Assembly: GCF_000308615.1 (NCBI RefSeq)
Contig: NZ_BAGB01000061.1
Span: forward strand, 62,001 to 126,000
Source of the DNA: Nocardia jiangxiensis NBRC 101359
GTDB lineage: Bacteria > Actinomycetota > Actinomycetes > Mycobacteriales > Mycobacteriaceae
Length of the DNA: 64,000 nucleotides
Direction of reading: 5' to 3'
Numbering within the stretch: position 1 is the first letter of the stretch; each line of letters starts with the position of its first letter. The notes under the pieces are model-generated. The model saw only the letters and a list, made by a program, of their open reading frames with translations, was not told the DNA's origin and made no database searches. Shown here in pieces: positions 43,379 through 53,135 of the stretch. The translations under genes and the position numbers were made by a program.

Positions 43379-43409
43379 TGTACAACGTACATATAATGTA
43401 CGACGTACA
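43379..43409. promoter_or_regulatory. Double palindromic operator over the monooxygenase start
   Basis: Two 13-base palindromes with 18-base centre spacing occur at 43379-43391 (TGTACAACGTACA, one mismatch) and 43397-43409 (TGTACGACGTACA, perfect around a central A). TATAAT at 43392-43397 lies between them and overlaps the ATG at 43396. The arrangement is typical of TetR operators in a divergent TetR/monooxygenase pair. Because the repeats are in frame they also give the matching peptide pieces VYNVH and MYDVH. Confidence 0.7.
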
Positions 43410-45009
43410 CGAACATCGAGTCCTGATCGTCGGCGGCGGACTCGTCGGGCTGACGGCTGCCCTGTTCCTGCGGTATCACGGCGTGCCGTCACTGCTGGTG
43501 GAACGGCGCGCGACCACATCCCCACAGCCCAAGGCCCGGCGGATCAACATCCGCACCATGGAACTGTTCGACCAGATCGGCATCGGCGAGACGGTCCTGG
43601 ACGCGGCGCGCGATCTGTCCGCCCATCAGGCCATGGCCGCCGGGCCGACCCTGGCCCGCGCCACCCGCCTGCCGTTCACACTGCCGGGCGGCATGCCCGA
43701 CTGGGCCGCGATCACCCCGTCCACGGCCTGTCTGTGCGCACAGGATCTGCTCGAACCGACCTTGCGCACCCTGGCCACCGAGCGTGGCTGCGATATCCGC
43801 TTCGGTGTCGAATGCACCGAATTCGCCCAGGACACAACGGGCGTCACGGCGACGCTACGCAGCACCGACGGCGATACCCAACGGATACTGGTGAGCTATC
43901 TGATCGCCGCCGACGGAGCCGCGAGCCCGATCCGCGAGCGCCTGGGTATCACCCGCAGTGGTCGAGGCACCCTGGGCCGAGCGGTGAACGTCTATTTCCA
44001 CGCCGAGTTGTCGAATCTGGTGCGGGGCCGCGAATTCAATCTCTGTCAGATCGAGAACGACCGCGCACCGGGGGCATTCATGTCCGTGGACGGCGCGCGC
44101 CGATGGATCTTCAGTACCTCGCACGATATCGACCGCCCGGTGCGGGATTGGCCGCGGGCACTGCGGATCGCGATCGGCGAACCGGGTGTCGACATCGAGG
44201 TGGTGAGCGTATTGCCCTGGGAGCCGGGCATGTTCGTCGCGGACCGGTATCGCGACGGCCGGATCTTCCTGGCCGGGGACGCCGCCCATGTCATGCCGCC
44301 GTACGCGGCTGCCGGCGCGAACACCGGCATTCACGATGTGCACAACCTCGCCTGGAAGCTGGCCGCGGTACTGCGCGGTGACGCCGGGCCCGGCCTACTG
44401 GACACCTACCACACCGAACGTCACCCGGTCGGCTGGTTCACCGCCGACCAATCCAGCGTCCGCACCGCCGATCTGCGCACCCCGCCCCACCGCTCGACCG
44501 ACGGCACACCCCTGGCGGACCCGATCGCCATGATCCTGGGCCAGCGCTACCCGTCCGGAGCCTTCATCGACGACAGCAGCCCACACACCCTGACTCGCTT
44601 GGATCTCACCGGCCAGCCCGGCACCCGAGTGCCACATCTGCCCCTGCCCGACGGCCGCTCCACCCTCGACCTCCCCGGCCCCGGATTCGCCCTGCTCACC
44701 GGCCCGCAGGCCGGCCATTGGCAGCTGTCGAAACGACTGCCCGACGCGCTGAGCGAAACAGGCTGTGCAGCAACATCACCGGATGCATCCCCGACCGAAC
44801 ACCGGGCAGATCACCGAATTCCGCCGAGGCCGCGCACATCCGTCCACACACTGGACGAAAAGTGGTGCGCAGCAGCAGGTATCACCAGATCGGGTGCACT
44901 GCTGCTACGTCCCGATCAGATCGTCGCCTGGCGCACTCCGACCACACCAGCGGACCCCGCGACGGCATTCGACTCGGCACTCGATCGAATCCTGGCTGAA
45001 CCCCAATAG
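43396..45009 (+). CDS. FAD-dependent aromatic monooxygenase (PheA/TfdB, tetracycline-hydroxylase type)
   Basis: This 537-residue flavoprotein hydroxylase has the FAD loop VLIVGGGLVGLTAALFLRYH, LIAADGAASPIRERLGI (DG motif, about residue 175) and IFLAGDAAHVMPPYAAAGAN (GD motif, about 295). A reduced thioredoxin-like C-terminal domain ends the protein. Members hydroxylate phenols or inactivate rifampicin and tetracycline-like compounds with NAD(P)H and O2. The divergent TetR gene and its operator suggest induction by an aromatic or antibiotic ligand. ATG 43396 lies inside the operator; an in-frame GTG at 43378 would add six residues. Neither has a ribosome site, so a leaderless mRNA is possible. 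Confidence 0.9.
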   Translation: MYDVHEHRVLIVGGGLVGLTAALFLRYHGVPSLLVERRATTSPQPKARRINIRTMELFDQIGIGETVLDAARDLSAHQAMAAGPTLARATRLPFTLPGGMPDWAAITPSTACLCAQDLLEPTLRTLATERGCDIRFGVECTEFAQDTTGVTATLRSTDGDTQRILVSYLIAADGAASPIRERLGITRSGRGTLGRAVNVYFHAELSNLVRGREFNLCQIENDRAPGAFMSVDGARRWIFSTSHDIDRPVRDWPRALRIAIGEPGVDIEVVSVLPWEPGMFVADRYRDGRIFLAGDAAHVMPPYAAAGANTGIHDVHNLAWKLAAVLRGDAGPGLLDTYHTERHPVGWFTADQSSVRTADLRTPPHRSTDGTPLADPIAMILGQRYPSGAFIDDSSPHTLTRLDLTGQPGTRVPHLPLPDGRSTLDLPGPGFALLTGPQAGHWQLSKRLPDALSETGCAATSPDASPTEHRADHRIPPRPRTSVHTLDEKWCAAAGITRSGALLLRPDQIVAWRTPTTPADPATAFDSALDRILAEPQ

Positions 45010-45222
45010 CGCTGAGCGCCACCGATTCACCGGCAGCATGCGAATCCACATCGTCCACAGCCGATGCGCCGAACATCCCACTCGACGCGAGATCAGCCGG
45101 ATCACCACATCGGACAGCACCCGACCGCAGTGGTAATCGTCGTGTGTCGCAATGGATCACCGAAGGCACCCATCGCGGACTGCCGGACCTGCACGAGGTC
45201 CCCAGGTCGGCTCGAACCGCAC

Positions 45223-45239
45223 GCCCGCCGAAGGCGGGC
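45223..45239. terminator. Possible stem-loop terminator without U-tract
   Basis: GCCCGCC-GAA-GGCGGGC forms a perfect 7-base-pair stem with a 3-base loop in the 284-base space between the convergent monooxygenase and small membrane protein genes. No T-run follows on either strand. The rest of 45010-45293 shows nothing recognisable. Confidence 0.35.
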
Positions 45240-45293
45240 ACGTAATTCCCTATCGCCCAGCGGATTTCCGCGGGCGTTCACCGACCCGCGCGT

Positions 45294-45545
45294 TCAGGCC
45301 GATCCGTGCGCATCGGCCCGAAGCTTCAACAGCACCAAACCGGCGGTGCTGGCGAGGATCAGACCTGCGACGGTGACCAGGACGCGTAGATCGACAATGC
45401 CCATCACCGCTCCCACCATGCCGCCTGCGAAAATCACCCAGGCCACGAGGCGCGAGACGATCGCCCAGACGGGACGCGAGGATTCGGCTGCGGCCGAATC
45501 ACTCTGGGGCGCCGCGCCCAGGGGGGTCGTCGAGAAAGCTCCCAT
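45294..45545 (-). CDS. Small two-helix membrane protein, unknown function
   Basis: This 83-residue protein has a disordered N-terminus (GAFSTTPLGAAPQSDSAAAE) and two hydrophobic segments (VSRLVAWVIFAGGMVGAVMG and VLVTVAGLILASTAGLVLLK). It ends in a short basic-acidic tail. GAGGAG lies five bases before the ATG, which supports expression. No family is recognised. The upstream space to 45824, shared with the next gene, contains less GC-rich segments but no clear promoter. Confidence 0.65.
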   Translation of the reverse strand: MGAFSTTPLGAAPQSDSAAAESSRPVWAIVSRLVAWVIFAGGMVGAVMGIVDLRVLVTVAGLILASTAGLVLLKLRADAHGSA

Positions 45546-45824
45546 CACCACTCCTCGATGACGCCGCCGGAGCCGTGAATTTCACGGTTTCCCCCGGCAT
45601 ATTGAAGGCGTCTCACGTGTAACTTTGCCCACACGCTACGTCTCCGTTGTCAAATCTCCACCCGACACGCGTACGACACGCCGAAGTTATCGATCCGTTA
45701 TCTGAACCATAGTTGTTTGACATGACGGGTCGGTATTTTGTCGACCAGCACGCTCATCTGGCCCCCGACCCCGGCACTCGGATAATGTGAGGCCGGTTCG
45801 GGACAATTGAGGAGCTAGTCACCA

Positions 45825-46337
45825 ATGCACGGCAGCAAGGCGGAGTTGGGGGATAACGCCGAGGACATCCCACACCGCCTGACCGCCAAGGTGGCAGGCC
45901 CGGCGATCGCGGCGGGCGCAATCTCGTTGGGGCTGGTACTGATCGGAGCCTGCGGACTCGGACAGCACGACGTCTATGTCGCCCCGCCGCCGCTCAGTGC
46001 GGACGGACACGTCGTCACGGGCACCCGCGCCGCGAGTGCGACGTCCTACGTCGTGGTCATCCCGCCGTCGCCGTCCTGGCGTATCGCGGCCAGGACCACG
46101 CCCCGCCCCACCTCGACCACCTCGCCGTTCCCCTCCGATCCGCCCTTTCCGGCCGCGACGCCGACCATGGATCCGTTCGACGAGCAGAGCTTCGATCCCC
46201 CAGGCCACACCACGCCGCCGACGAGTACCACCGACCCGTACGACGGGAACACGACCACCACCTCGCCCGCCACTTCGGTGACGACCGATCCGCAGTACCC
46301 CCACCATCGGCTGCCATCCGAGGAGGGCGACAACTGA
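45825..46337 (+). CDS. Putative lipoprotein or membrane-anchored Pro/Thr-rich protein
   Basis: This 170-residue protein has a hydrophilic N-terminal 22 residues, a hydrophobic stretch (AGPAIAAGAISLGLVLIGAC, about residues 24-43) and a long Pro/Thr/Ser/Asp-rich exported part (TTSPFPSDPPFPAATPTMDP). IGAC could be a lipobox with Cys43 as the lipidation site, though a single membrane anchor is equally possible. GAGGAG lies 10 bases before the ATG. There is no recognised domain; such low-complexity parts often span the actinobacterial cell wall. It converges on the acyl-CoA dehydrogenase pair. Confidence 0.65.
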   Translation: MHGSKAELGDNAEDIPHRLTAKVAGPAIAAGAISLGLVLIGACGLGQHDVYVAPPPLSADGHVVTGTRAASATSYVVVIPPSPSWRIAARTTPRPTSTTSPFPSDPPFPAATPTMDPFDEQSFDPPGHTTPPTSTTDPYDGNTTTTSPATSVTTDPQYPHHRLPSEEGDN

Positions 46338-46364
46338 CGCGGAACGGCCGTCACCGCGGTCGCG

Positions 46365-47486
46365 CTACAGCTCGACCAGGTCGTATTCGCCGAGGCGATC
46401 GGTCAGCACCCGCAGATGCTCGAATCCGCCGCCGAAGGTGTGCTCGATGGCGGTGAGTCGCGCGACGTAGTGGCTGACCGGATATTCGGTGGTGATGCCG
46501 ATACCGCCGTGCATCTGGACCGCCTCCTGACCGATGTGCCGGGCCGAACGGCCCACCTGCAGGCGAGCCCGCGACGCCACGGCCGGATCGGGTTCCCCCT
46601 CGGTGAGCGACGCGGTGGCGTACACGCTCATGCTCCGGGCCAGTTCCAGGGAGACGTACATATTCGCCGCACGCTGGGTGAGCGTCTGGAACTTCGACAG
46701 GGTAACCCCGAACTGCTTGCGGGTCTTCAGATAATCGGTGGTCAGCCGCAACGCCTCGGCCATCGCGCCGACCGACTCCGCGCACAGGCTCGCCTGCGCC
46801 TGCGCGATCAGCGCCGCGATGGCCGCCGAGGCGTCACCGGATTCGCCGAGCAGTTCGGCCGCCGCGCCGTCGAACTCGATCTGCGCGCCACGCAGACCGT
46901 CGAAGGTGCGATACGGCGTGCGGGTCGTGGCGTCAGCCGTGACCAGGAACAATCCGATCCCGCCACCGGGCAGCGTCGCGCTGACGACCAGCAGATCGGC
47001 GCAATCACCGTGCGGCACCGGATTCTTCACACCCGTGATCCGGTAGCCGTCGCCGTCGGCAGTCGCGGTGACCGCCGAACCGGTTGCGGGCCAGCGTGTT
47101 CCGGGCTCGTCATGGGCGAAGGCGAGCAGTGTTGTGCCGGAGACGACCTCGGGCAGCACGCGAGCACGCTGTTCGGCGGTGCCCACCCGGGCGATCAACC
47201 CGCCGGGCAGCAGCACCGCATCCAGCAGCGGTTCGGGTGCGAGCCGACGGCCGATCTCCTCCATGACCACCATCGTCTCCACGGGACCGGCGCCCACGCC
47301 GCCGTCCTCCTCGCTGAAACTCAGTCCCAGCACACCCAATTCGGCCAGCTGACCCCACACCTCGCGGTTCCAGCCCAGTTCGGTGTCGATCACCTTCAGC
47401 CGGGACTCCGGGTCGTAGCTGCGGGCCAGCAGATCGCGGACGGTGTCGCGCAGCATGCCCTGTTCATCGGTGAGTTCGAAATCCAT
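46365..47486 (-). CDS. Acyl-CoA dehydrogenase, probable non-catalytic-type partner
   Basis: This 373-residue ACAD-fold protein (FELTDEQGMLRDTVRDLLAR at the start, VQMHGGIGITTEYPVSHYVA near the end) oxidises the alpha-beta bond of an acyl-CoA with FAD. The first ACAD signature is poorly conserved (LLAFAHDEPGTRWP instead of xxTExxAGSD). Its ATG is nine bases behind a second, canonical ACAD gene. In mycobacterial cholesterol breakdown such pairs form alpha2-beta2 enzymes with one FAD site per pair, which I infer here. The substrate is unknown; steroid or branched side chains are plausible. Confidence 0.88.
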   Translation of the reverse strand: MDFELTDEQGMLRDTVRDLLARSYDPESRLKVIDTELGWNREVWGQLAELGVLGLSFSEEDGGVGAGPVETMVVMEEIGRRLAPEPLLDAVLLPGGLIARVGTAEQRARVLPEVVSGTTLLAFAHDEPGTRWPATGSAVTATADGDGYRITGVKNPVPHGDCADLLVVSATLPGGGIGLFLVTADATTRTPYRTFDGLRGAQIEFDGAAAELLGESGDASAAIAALIAQAQASLCAESVGAMAEALRLTTDYLKTRKQFGVTLSKFQTLTQRAANMYVSLELARSMSVYATASLTEGEPDPAVASRARLQVGRSARHIGQEAVQMHGGIGITTEYPVSHYVARLTAIEHTFGGGFEHLRVLTDRLGEYDLVEL

Positions 47487-47495
47487 GGCTGCGCC

Positions 47496-48668
<1,173 letters not shown>

Positions 48669-48893
48669 GGGCGTCTCCCACCGTGTTGGATTTCCGGGCT
48701 CAAACCTACTCCCCGGTAATCCGGGCCTGTCGGATGGATCACACCAGCGTATTCGTCCCGACCGGCGCAGCACGCCCGGTCCACCCCACTCGACCGGCTG
48801 CCAACTGGTAGGTTGCTCCGGAAGCAGGCTGCGGCCGTCCGGCAATCGGACGAATTCGGCGGCCGACCGGTTCACGATCAAGGAGTACGACGA

Positions 48894-49622
48894 GTGAACG
48901 GCAGGATCCTCGCGCGTCTGGCCGCGCTCTCGGCCTGTGCCGCGATCGGCACCGCGACCGCATTCGGCACCGCAGACGCCGCGCCGAGCGCGACCGACAC
49001 CGCGATCGATCACCTCACCACGGCCGTGGGCTCCGATGCGGCGGCGAAGAACGCGGTGAGCAAGCTGGCCAAGTCCACGCATCTGCTCACCGCCGCCAAG
49101 CTCGATCACATCGCGGGCGCGTTCCAGCCGTTCTGGTTCTCCTCCCCCACGTTCGGCTGCCCCGGCAACCCGGTCACCATGACGGTGGCTTCGGGCGTCG
49201 CGGGATCCAACGGGGCCGACAACGGCCTGCACGGCGGGTACGGCACCCTGCGTTTCCAGGCCACCACCGCCACCCCCGGCTACGCCATCGGCTCGGGCCT
49301 GAACGTCGCGTGGCTCAACACCGGCAACGGCCGCAGCGGCGTCAGCCCGCTCGACGACATGACCCAGTACCACCTGCCCGGCCTGTCCAAGACGGTCGCG
49401 ACCGGCCCCGGCACCGTCGTCGCGGCCCTGTGGGGCACCATCGGCTATCCGGGCGGCACCTGCGTCATCGCCCCCACCGTCGGCGCCTTCACCGTCTACA
49501 ACGCGCCCGGCCCCAACTTCAACGCCCCCATCCCCGACCCCACCACCCCGGCGGCCCCGAAGCCCGCCCCGGGCCAGGCGGTCCCCGGCGGCGTCCCCTC
49601 GGGCCCGCGCAGCGCCCACTAG
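48894..49622 (+). CDS. Secreted protein of unknown function
   Basis: This 242-residue protein has a Sec signal peptide (NGRILARLAALSACAAIGTA, then TAFGTADA-APS, cleavage about residue 30). A mature domain follows with FSSPTFGCPGNPVTMTVASG and GYPGGTCVIAPTVGAFTVYN, containing two Cys that could form a disulfide, and a Pro/Ala-rich tail. It has no recognised catalytic motif; similar secreted proteins are common in Nocardia and Rhodococcus as I recall. GTG 48894 follows AAGGAG by nine bases. A strong terminator follows the stop. Confidence 0.82.
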   Translation: MNGRILARLAALSACAAIGTATAFGTADAAPSATDTAIDHLTTAVGSDAAAKNAVSKLAKSTHLLTAAKLDHIAGAFQPFWFSSPTFGCPGNPVTMTVASGVAGSNGADNGLHGGYGTLRFQATTATPGYAIGSGLNVAWLNTGNGRSGVSPLDDMTQYHLPGLSKTVATGPGTVVAALWGTIGYPGGTCVIAPTVGAFTVYNAPGPNFNAPIPDPTTPAAPKPAPGQAVPGGVPSGPRSAH

Positions 49623-49634
49623 TCGAGCACAGTT

Positions 49635-49671
49635 CCGCCCCGAGAGAAGTGATTCTCCCGGGGCGGTATTT
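49635..49671. terminator. Bidirectional intrinsic terminator
   Basis: CCGCCCCGAGAGAA and TTCTCCCGGGGCGG form a 14-base-pair stem with one mismatch and a GTGA loop, followed by TATTTTT on the plus strand. It lies between the stops of the secreted-protein gene (49622) and the leftward DEAD-box gene (49679), so it can serve both. Confidence 0.85.
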
Positions 49672-49678
49672 TTCCTCG

Positions 49679-51466
49679 CTAGGTACGCGGCTTGCGGCGA
49701 TCGAAGCGCTTGGGCTCGCGGCGGGGGCCGCGGGACAGGGAGCGTTGTCCGGGCGGGCCCTGGTCGGGTTGTAACTGGATGAGGACGCCGCTGATTCTGG
49801 TGCGGCGCAACGCTTCCAGTGTCTCCGGGGAAAGGTCGGCCGGTAGCTCGACGAGGCTGTGATCGGGCCGGATGCTGATGTGGCCGAAATCGCTGCGGCG
49901 CAGGCCGCCCTCGTTGGCGATGGCGCCGACGATCGCGCCGGGCACCACGCGGTGGCGCTTGCCCACGGCGATCCGGTAGGTCACCATGTCCGCCCCGGTG
50001 CTGCGATGTTTGCTCGGCCCGGCCGGGCGGCGGTCCTCACGATCGTCGAACTTGCGCGGAGCCCGTTCGCGCCGTTGCTTTTCCGGCTCCGGCTCGGGTT
50101 CCATGAAGAAGTTGTCGCCGTCGTTCGACGCGACCGCCAGGGCGGCGGCGATATCGACCAGCGGGATGTTGTGCTCGGCCTCGTAGTCCTCGATCAGCTT
50201 GCGGAACAACGCCAGATTGTCCGAGGACAGATTCTCGGTGATGGCGTCCTGGAACTTCACCACCCGCTGCGCGTTCACATCGTCCACGCTGGGCAGCTGC
50301 ATCTCGGTCAGCGGCTGGCGGGTGGCGCGCTCGATCGCATCGAGCAGGCGACGCTCGCGCGGCGCGACGAACAGCAACGCCTCACCCGTGCGACCGGCGC
50401 GACCGGTGCGACCGATGCGGTGCACATAGGACTCGGTGTCGTGCGGGATGTCGTAGTTGAGCACATGCGAGATGCGATCCACGTCCAAGCCGCGCGCGGC
50501 CACATCGGTGGCGACCAGAATGTCCACCGCACCGGACTTGAGCTGTCCGATGGTGCGCTCACGCTGATTCTGCGCGATGTCACCGTTGATCGCGGCCGCC
50601 GAATAACCGCGCGAGCGCAGCTTCTCGGCCAACTCCTCGGTGGCCTGCTTGGTGCGCACGAAGATGATCATCGCCTCGAAGGACTCGACCTCGAGGATGC
50701 GGGTGAGCGCATCGAGCTTGCGCTGATAGGACACGTGCACCCAGCGCTGGGTGATATTGCTGGCGGTGGTGGTCTTGGCCTTGACCGTGATCTCCACCGG
50801 ATCGTGCAGATACTGCTTGGAGATCTTGCGGATCGCCGTCGGCATGGTCGCCGAGAACAACGCGACCTGCTTCTCGGCGGGCGTATCGCGCAGGATGCGT
50901 TCCACATCCTCCTGGAAGCCCATCTTCAGCATCTCGTCGGCCTCGTCGAGCACCAGATACTGTAGCTGCGACAGATCCAGCGTGCCGCGCTCGAGGTGAT
51001 CGATGACCCGGCCCGGCGTCCCGACGACGACCTGCGCGCCCCGCCGCAGACCCGACAACTGCACCGCGTAGTTCTGACCGCCGTAGATCGGCAGCACGTG
51101 CACACTCGGCAGATGCGCGGAGTAGCGGCCGAACGCCTCGGCCACCTGGATCGCCAGCTCGCGGGTCGGGGCCAGCACCAGCGCACGCGGGCTCTTCGGC
51201 GCGCGACCCTCCGTGTTGGCCAGACCCATCAGGATCGGAATCGCGAAGGCGGCGGTCTTACCGGTGCCGGTCTGCGCCAGGCCCACCACGTCGGCCCCCG
51301 AGATCAGCGGGGGAATCGTGGCGGCCTGGATCGGCGACGGCGACTCGTAGCCGACGTCGGCGATGGCCGACAGAATGCGGTCATCGATGCCGAGATCGGC
51401 GAAGGACGGGTCGGCGGCGTCCCTCTCGTCGGACCGGGAATCGCTGTCGACCTCTGAGGTATTCAT
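49679..51466 (-). CDS. deaD: DEAD-box ATP-dependent RNA helicase
   Basis: This 595-residue CsdA/DeaD-type helicase has the Q-motif FADLGIDDRILSAIADVGYE-SPSPIQ, Walker A AQTGTGKT, VLDEADEMLKMGF, SAT (LFSATMP), VATDVAARGLDVDRI and HRIGRTGRAGRTG. After an acidic-basic spacer (EPEPEPEKQRRERAPRKFDD) comes a DbpA-type RNA-binding domain (VTYRIAVGKRHRVVPGAIVG) and a basic tail. Such helicases unwind structured RNA in ribosome assembly, mRNA decay and cold growth. It is divergent from the amidohydrolase gene, with 62 bases between the starts. Confidence 0.95.
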   Translation of the reverse strand: MNTSEVDSDSRSDERDAADPSFADLGIDDRILSAIADVGYESPSPIQAATIPPLISGADVVGLAQTGTGKTAAFAIPILMGLANTEGRAPKSPRALVLAPTRELAIQVAEAFGRYSAHLPSVHVLPIYGGQNYAVQLSGLRRGAQVVVGTPGRVIDHLERGTLDLSQLQYLVLDEADEMLKMGFQEDVERILRDTPAEKQVALFSATMPTAIRKISKQYLHDPVEITVKAKTTTASNITQRWVHVSYQRKLDALTRILEVESFEAMIIFVRTKQATEELAEKLRSRGYSAAAINGDIAQNQRERTIGQLKSGAVDILVATDVAARGLDVDRISHVLNYDIPHDTESYVHRIGRTGRAGRTGEALLFVAPRERRLLDAIERATRQPLTEMQLPSVDDVNAQRVVKFQDAITENLSSDNLALFRKLIEDYEAEHNIPLVDIAAALAVASNDGDNFFMEPEPEPEKQRRERAPRKFDDREDRRPAGPSKHRSTGADMVTYRIAVGKRHRVVPGAIVGAIANEGGLRRSDFGHISIRPDHSLVELPADLSPETLEALRRTRISGVLIQLQPDQGPPGQRSLSRGPRREPKRFDRRKPRT

Positions 51467-51528
51467 TGACCAGCAGTTTACTGCGTGCTGGTGGTCACCC
51501 CGACCATCGGCCCAATACGGTGAGACGT

Positions 51529-52428
51529 ATGCAACCGCAGCAGCCGCCAGTGCCGCCCGTCACCGTCACCGCCGCAGACCCCGCGGCGCGACCGACCAGC
51601 AGCTCCGATGCCTCGCCGCCGGCGAAGGCACTCGACGTCGCGGTGGTGCAGTTCGATCCCTACACCGACAAGGACGCGAATCTGGCGATACTGCGCGAGC
51701 ACGTGCGAGCCGCCGCCGAACGCGGCGCGCGGGTCGTGGTCGCCCCGGAGTATTCGATGTTCGCGGTGACCCGACTGGATCAGCGGGTGATCGACGCGGC
51801 CGAACCGCTCACCGGACGATACGTCACCGGGCTGCGCGGATTGGCCGCCGAATTCGGCGTGCACCTGGTCGCGGGTGTGGTCGAGGCGGGCGGACCGTCC
51901 GGCCTGGTCTACAACACGCTGGTCGCCGCCGCACCCGACGCCGAATTCGCGGCCGTCTACCGCAAGGTGCACCTCTACGATGCGTTCGGCTTCCGCGAAT
52001 CGGACATCGTCCTGCCGGGACCGATCACCGAACCGGCGACGTTCACCGCGGACGGCGTCGTCTTCGGCCTGCAGACCTGTTTCGATCTGCGTTTTCCGGA
52101 GGGGTTCCGGCGGTTGGCCGCGGCCGGGGCGCAGGTGCTCCTGCTGCCCGCGCAATGGATTCCCGGACCGGACAAGGTCGAGCAGTGGTCGACGCTGTTG
52201 CGGGCGCGCGCCATCGAGAACACCGCCTACGTCGCGGCCGCCGATCACGCCGCGCCGCGCGGTGCGGGCTGGTCGATGATCGTCGATCCGACGGGCATGG
52301 TGCTCGCCGAACTCGGCGAGGGCACCGGATTCGCCACCGCCCGCATCGAACCCGATCACCTGGACAAGGTGCGGGCCACGAACCCCAGCCTGAACCTGCG
52401 GAGATTCGGTGTCGGCGAACTAGACTGA
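51529..52428 (+). CDS. Carbon-nitrogen hydrolase (nitrilase-fold amidase)
   Basis: This 299-residue protein has the Glu-Lys-Cys triad: VVVAPEYSMF (Glu), AVYRKVHLYDAFGF (Lys) and GLQTCFDLRFPEGF (Cys), plus the second Glu and order typical of omega-amidase or Nit-like enzymes. The first 30 residues are a Pro/Ala-rich extension. It likely hydrolyses a small amide such as a deaminated glutathione-like or alpha-ketoamide compound. It is followed after eight bases by a phosphoribosyltransferase gene on the same strand. Confidence 0.9.
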   Translation: MQPQQPPVPPVTVTAADPAARPTSSSDASPPAKALDVAVVQFDPYTDKDANLAILREHVRAAAERGARVVVAPEYSMFAVTRLDQRVIDAAEPLTGRYVTGLRGLAAEFGVHLVAGVVEAGGPSGLVYNTLVAAAPDAEFAAVYRKVHLYDAFGFRESDIVLPGPITEPATFTADGVVFGLQTCFDLRFPEGFRRLAAAGAQVLLLPAQWIPGPDKVEQWSTLLRARAIENTAYVAAADHAAPRGAGWSMIVDPTGMVLAELGEGTGFATARIEPDHLDKVRATNPSLNLRRFGVGELD

Positions 52429-52436
52429 CAGACACC

Positions 52437-53135
52437 ATGATCTATCCCGATCGGATCGCCGCCGGTCGCTCGCTGGGTGGGTCGCTGATGCACCTGCGAG
52501 CGTCGGATCCGCTGGTGCTGGGACTGCCCCGGGGCGGGGTCCCGGTCGCGGCGGGCGTGCACGCGGTGATCGGCGGCGAGGTCGACATCCTGCTGGTTCG
52601 CAAGCTCGGCGTGCCGTGGCAGCCGGAGCTGGCGATGGGCGCGATCGGTGAGGGCGGGGCGCGGGTGATCAACGACGACGTCATCGGCCAGACCGGCGTC
52701 GGCCCCGGCCAACTGGCCGCCATCGAGGATCGCGAGCGCGCGGAACTCGCACGGCGACAACGGATTCTGCGCGTCGGAAAGCCACGCGTCCCGCTCACCG
52801 ACCGCTGTGTGGTGATCGTGGACGACGGGATGGCCACGGGCGCCACGGTCGCGGTCGCCTGTCAGGTCGCGGATATCTGCGCGCCGCGTCGGCTCACGGT
52901 GGCGGTGCCGGTCTCCTCGATCGAGGCGCTGCGCCGGGTCGGCGAACTGGCCGACGAACTCATCTGCCCGCTGGTTCCCCGCGTGCTCGGTGGCGTCGGC
53001 GGGGCCTATCGGGATTTCCACCAGCTCACCGACGAGGAGGTCATCGACCTGCTGCGCACCTGCGCCGCGCCGGGCGAATCACCAGACTCCGGCCTCGGCG
53101 ACGATGCGTTCGGCGGCGGTGAGCATCGGACGTAG
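52437..53135 (+). CDS. Phosphoribosyltransferase-domain protein
   Basis: This 232-residue type I PRTase-fold protein has the PRPP loop CVVIVDDGMATGATV (about residues 123-137) and the N-terminal LVLGLPRGGVPVAAGVHAVI and LLVRKLGVPWQPELAMGAIG of the family sometimes fused to hydrolases. Its substrate is unknown; nucleobase salvage or regulation is possible. Its last 57 bases overlap the end of the convergent EspG gene, and that C-terminal tail (ESPDSGLGDDAFGGGEHRT) is low-complexity. Confidence 0.88.
   Translation: MIYPDRIAAGRSLGGSLMHLRASDPLVLGLPRGGVPVAAGVHAVIGGEVDILLVRKLGVPWQPELAMGAIGEGGARVINDDVIGQTGVGPGQLAAIEDRERAELARRQRILRVGKPRVPLTDRCVVIVDDGMATGATVAVACQVADICAPRRLTVAVPVSSIEALRRVGELADELICPLVPRVLGGVGGAYRDFHQLTDEEVIDLLRTCAAPGESPDSGLGDDAFGGGEHRT

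Noticed and set aside
43392..43397. TATAAT as the -10 box of the monooxygenase gene
   Set aside because: It overlaps the likely ATG and no -35 is found at proper distance; kept only as part of the operator description.
45717..45739. TTGACA...TATTTT as a promoter of the lipoprotein-like gene
   Set aside because: The spacing is 11 bases, too short for a sigma70-type promoter.
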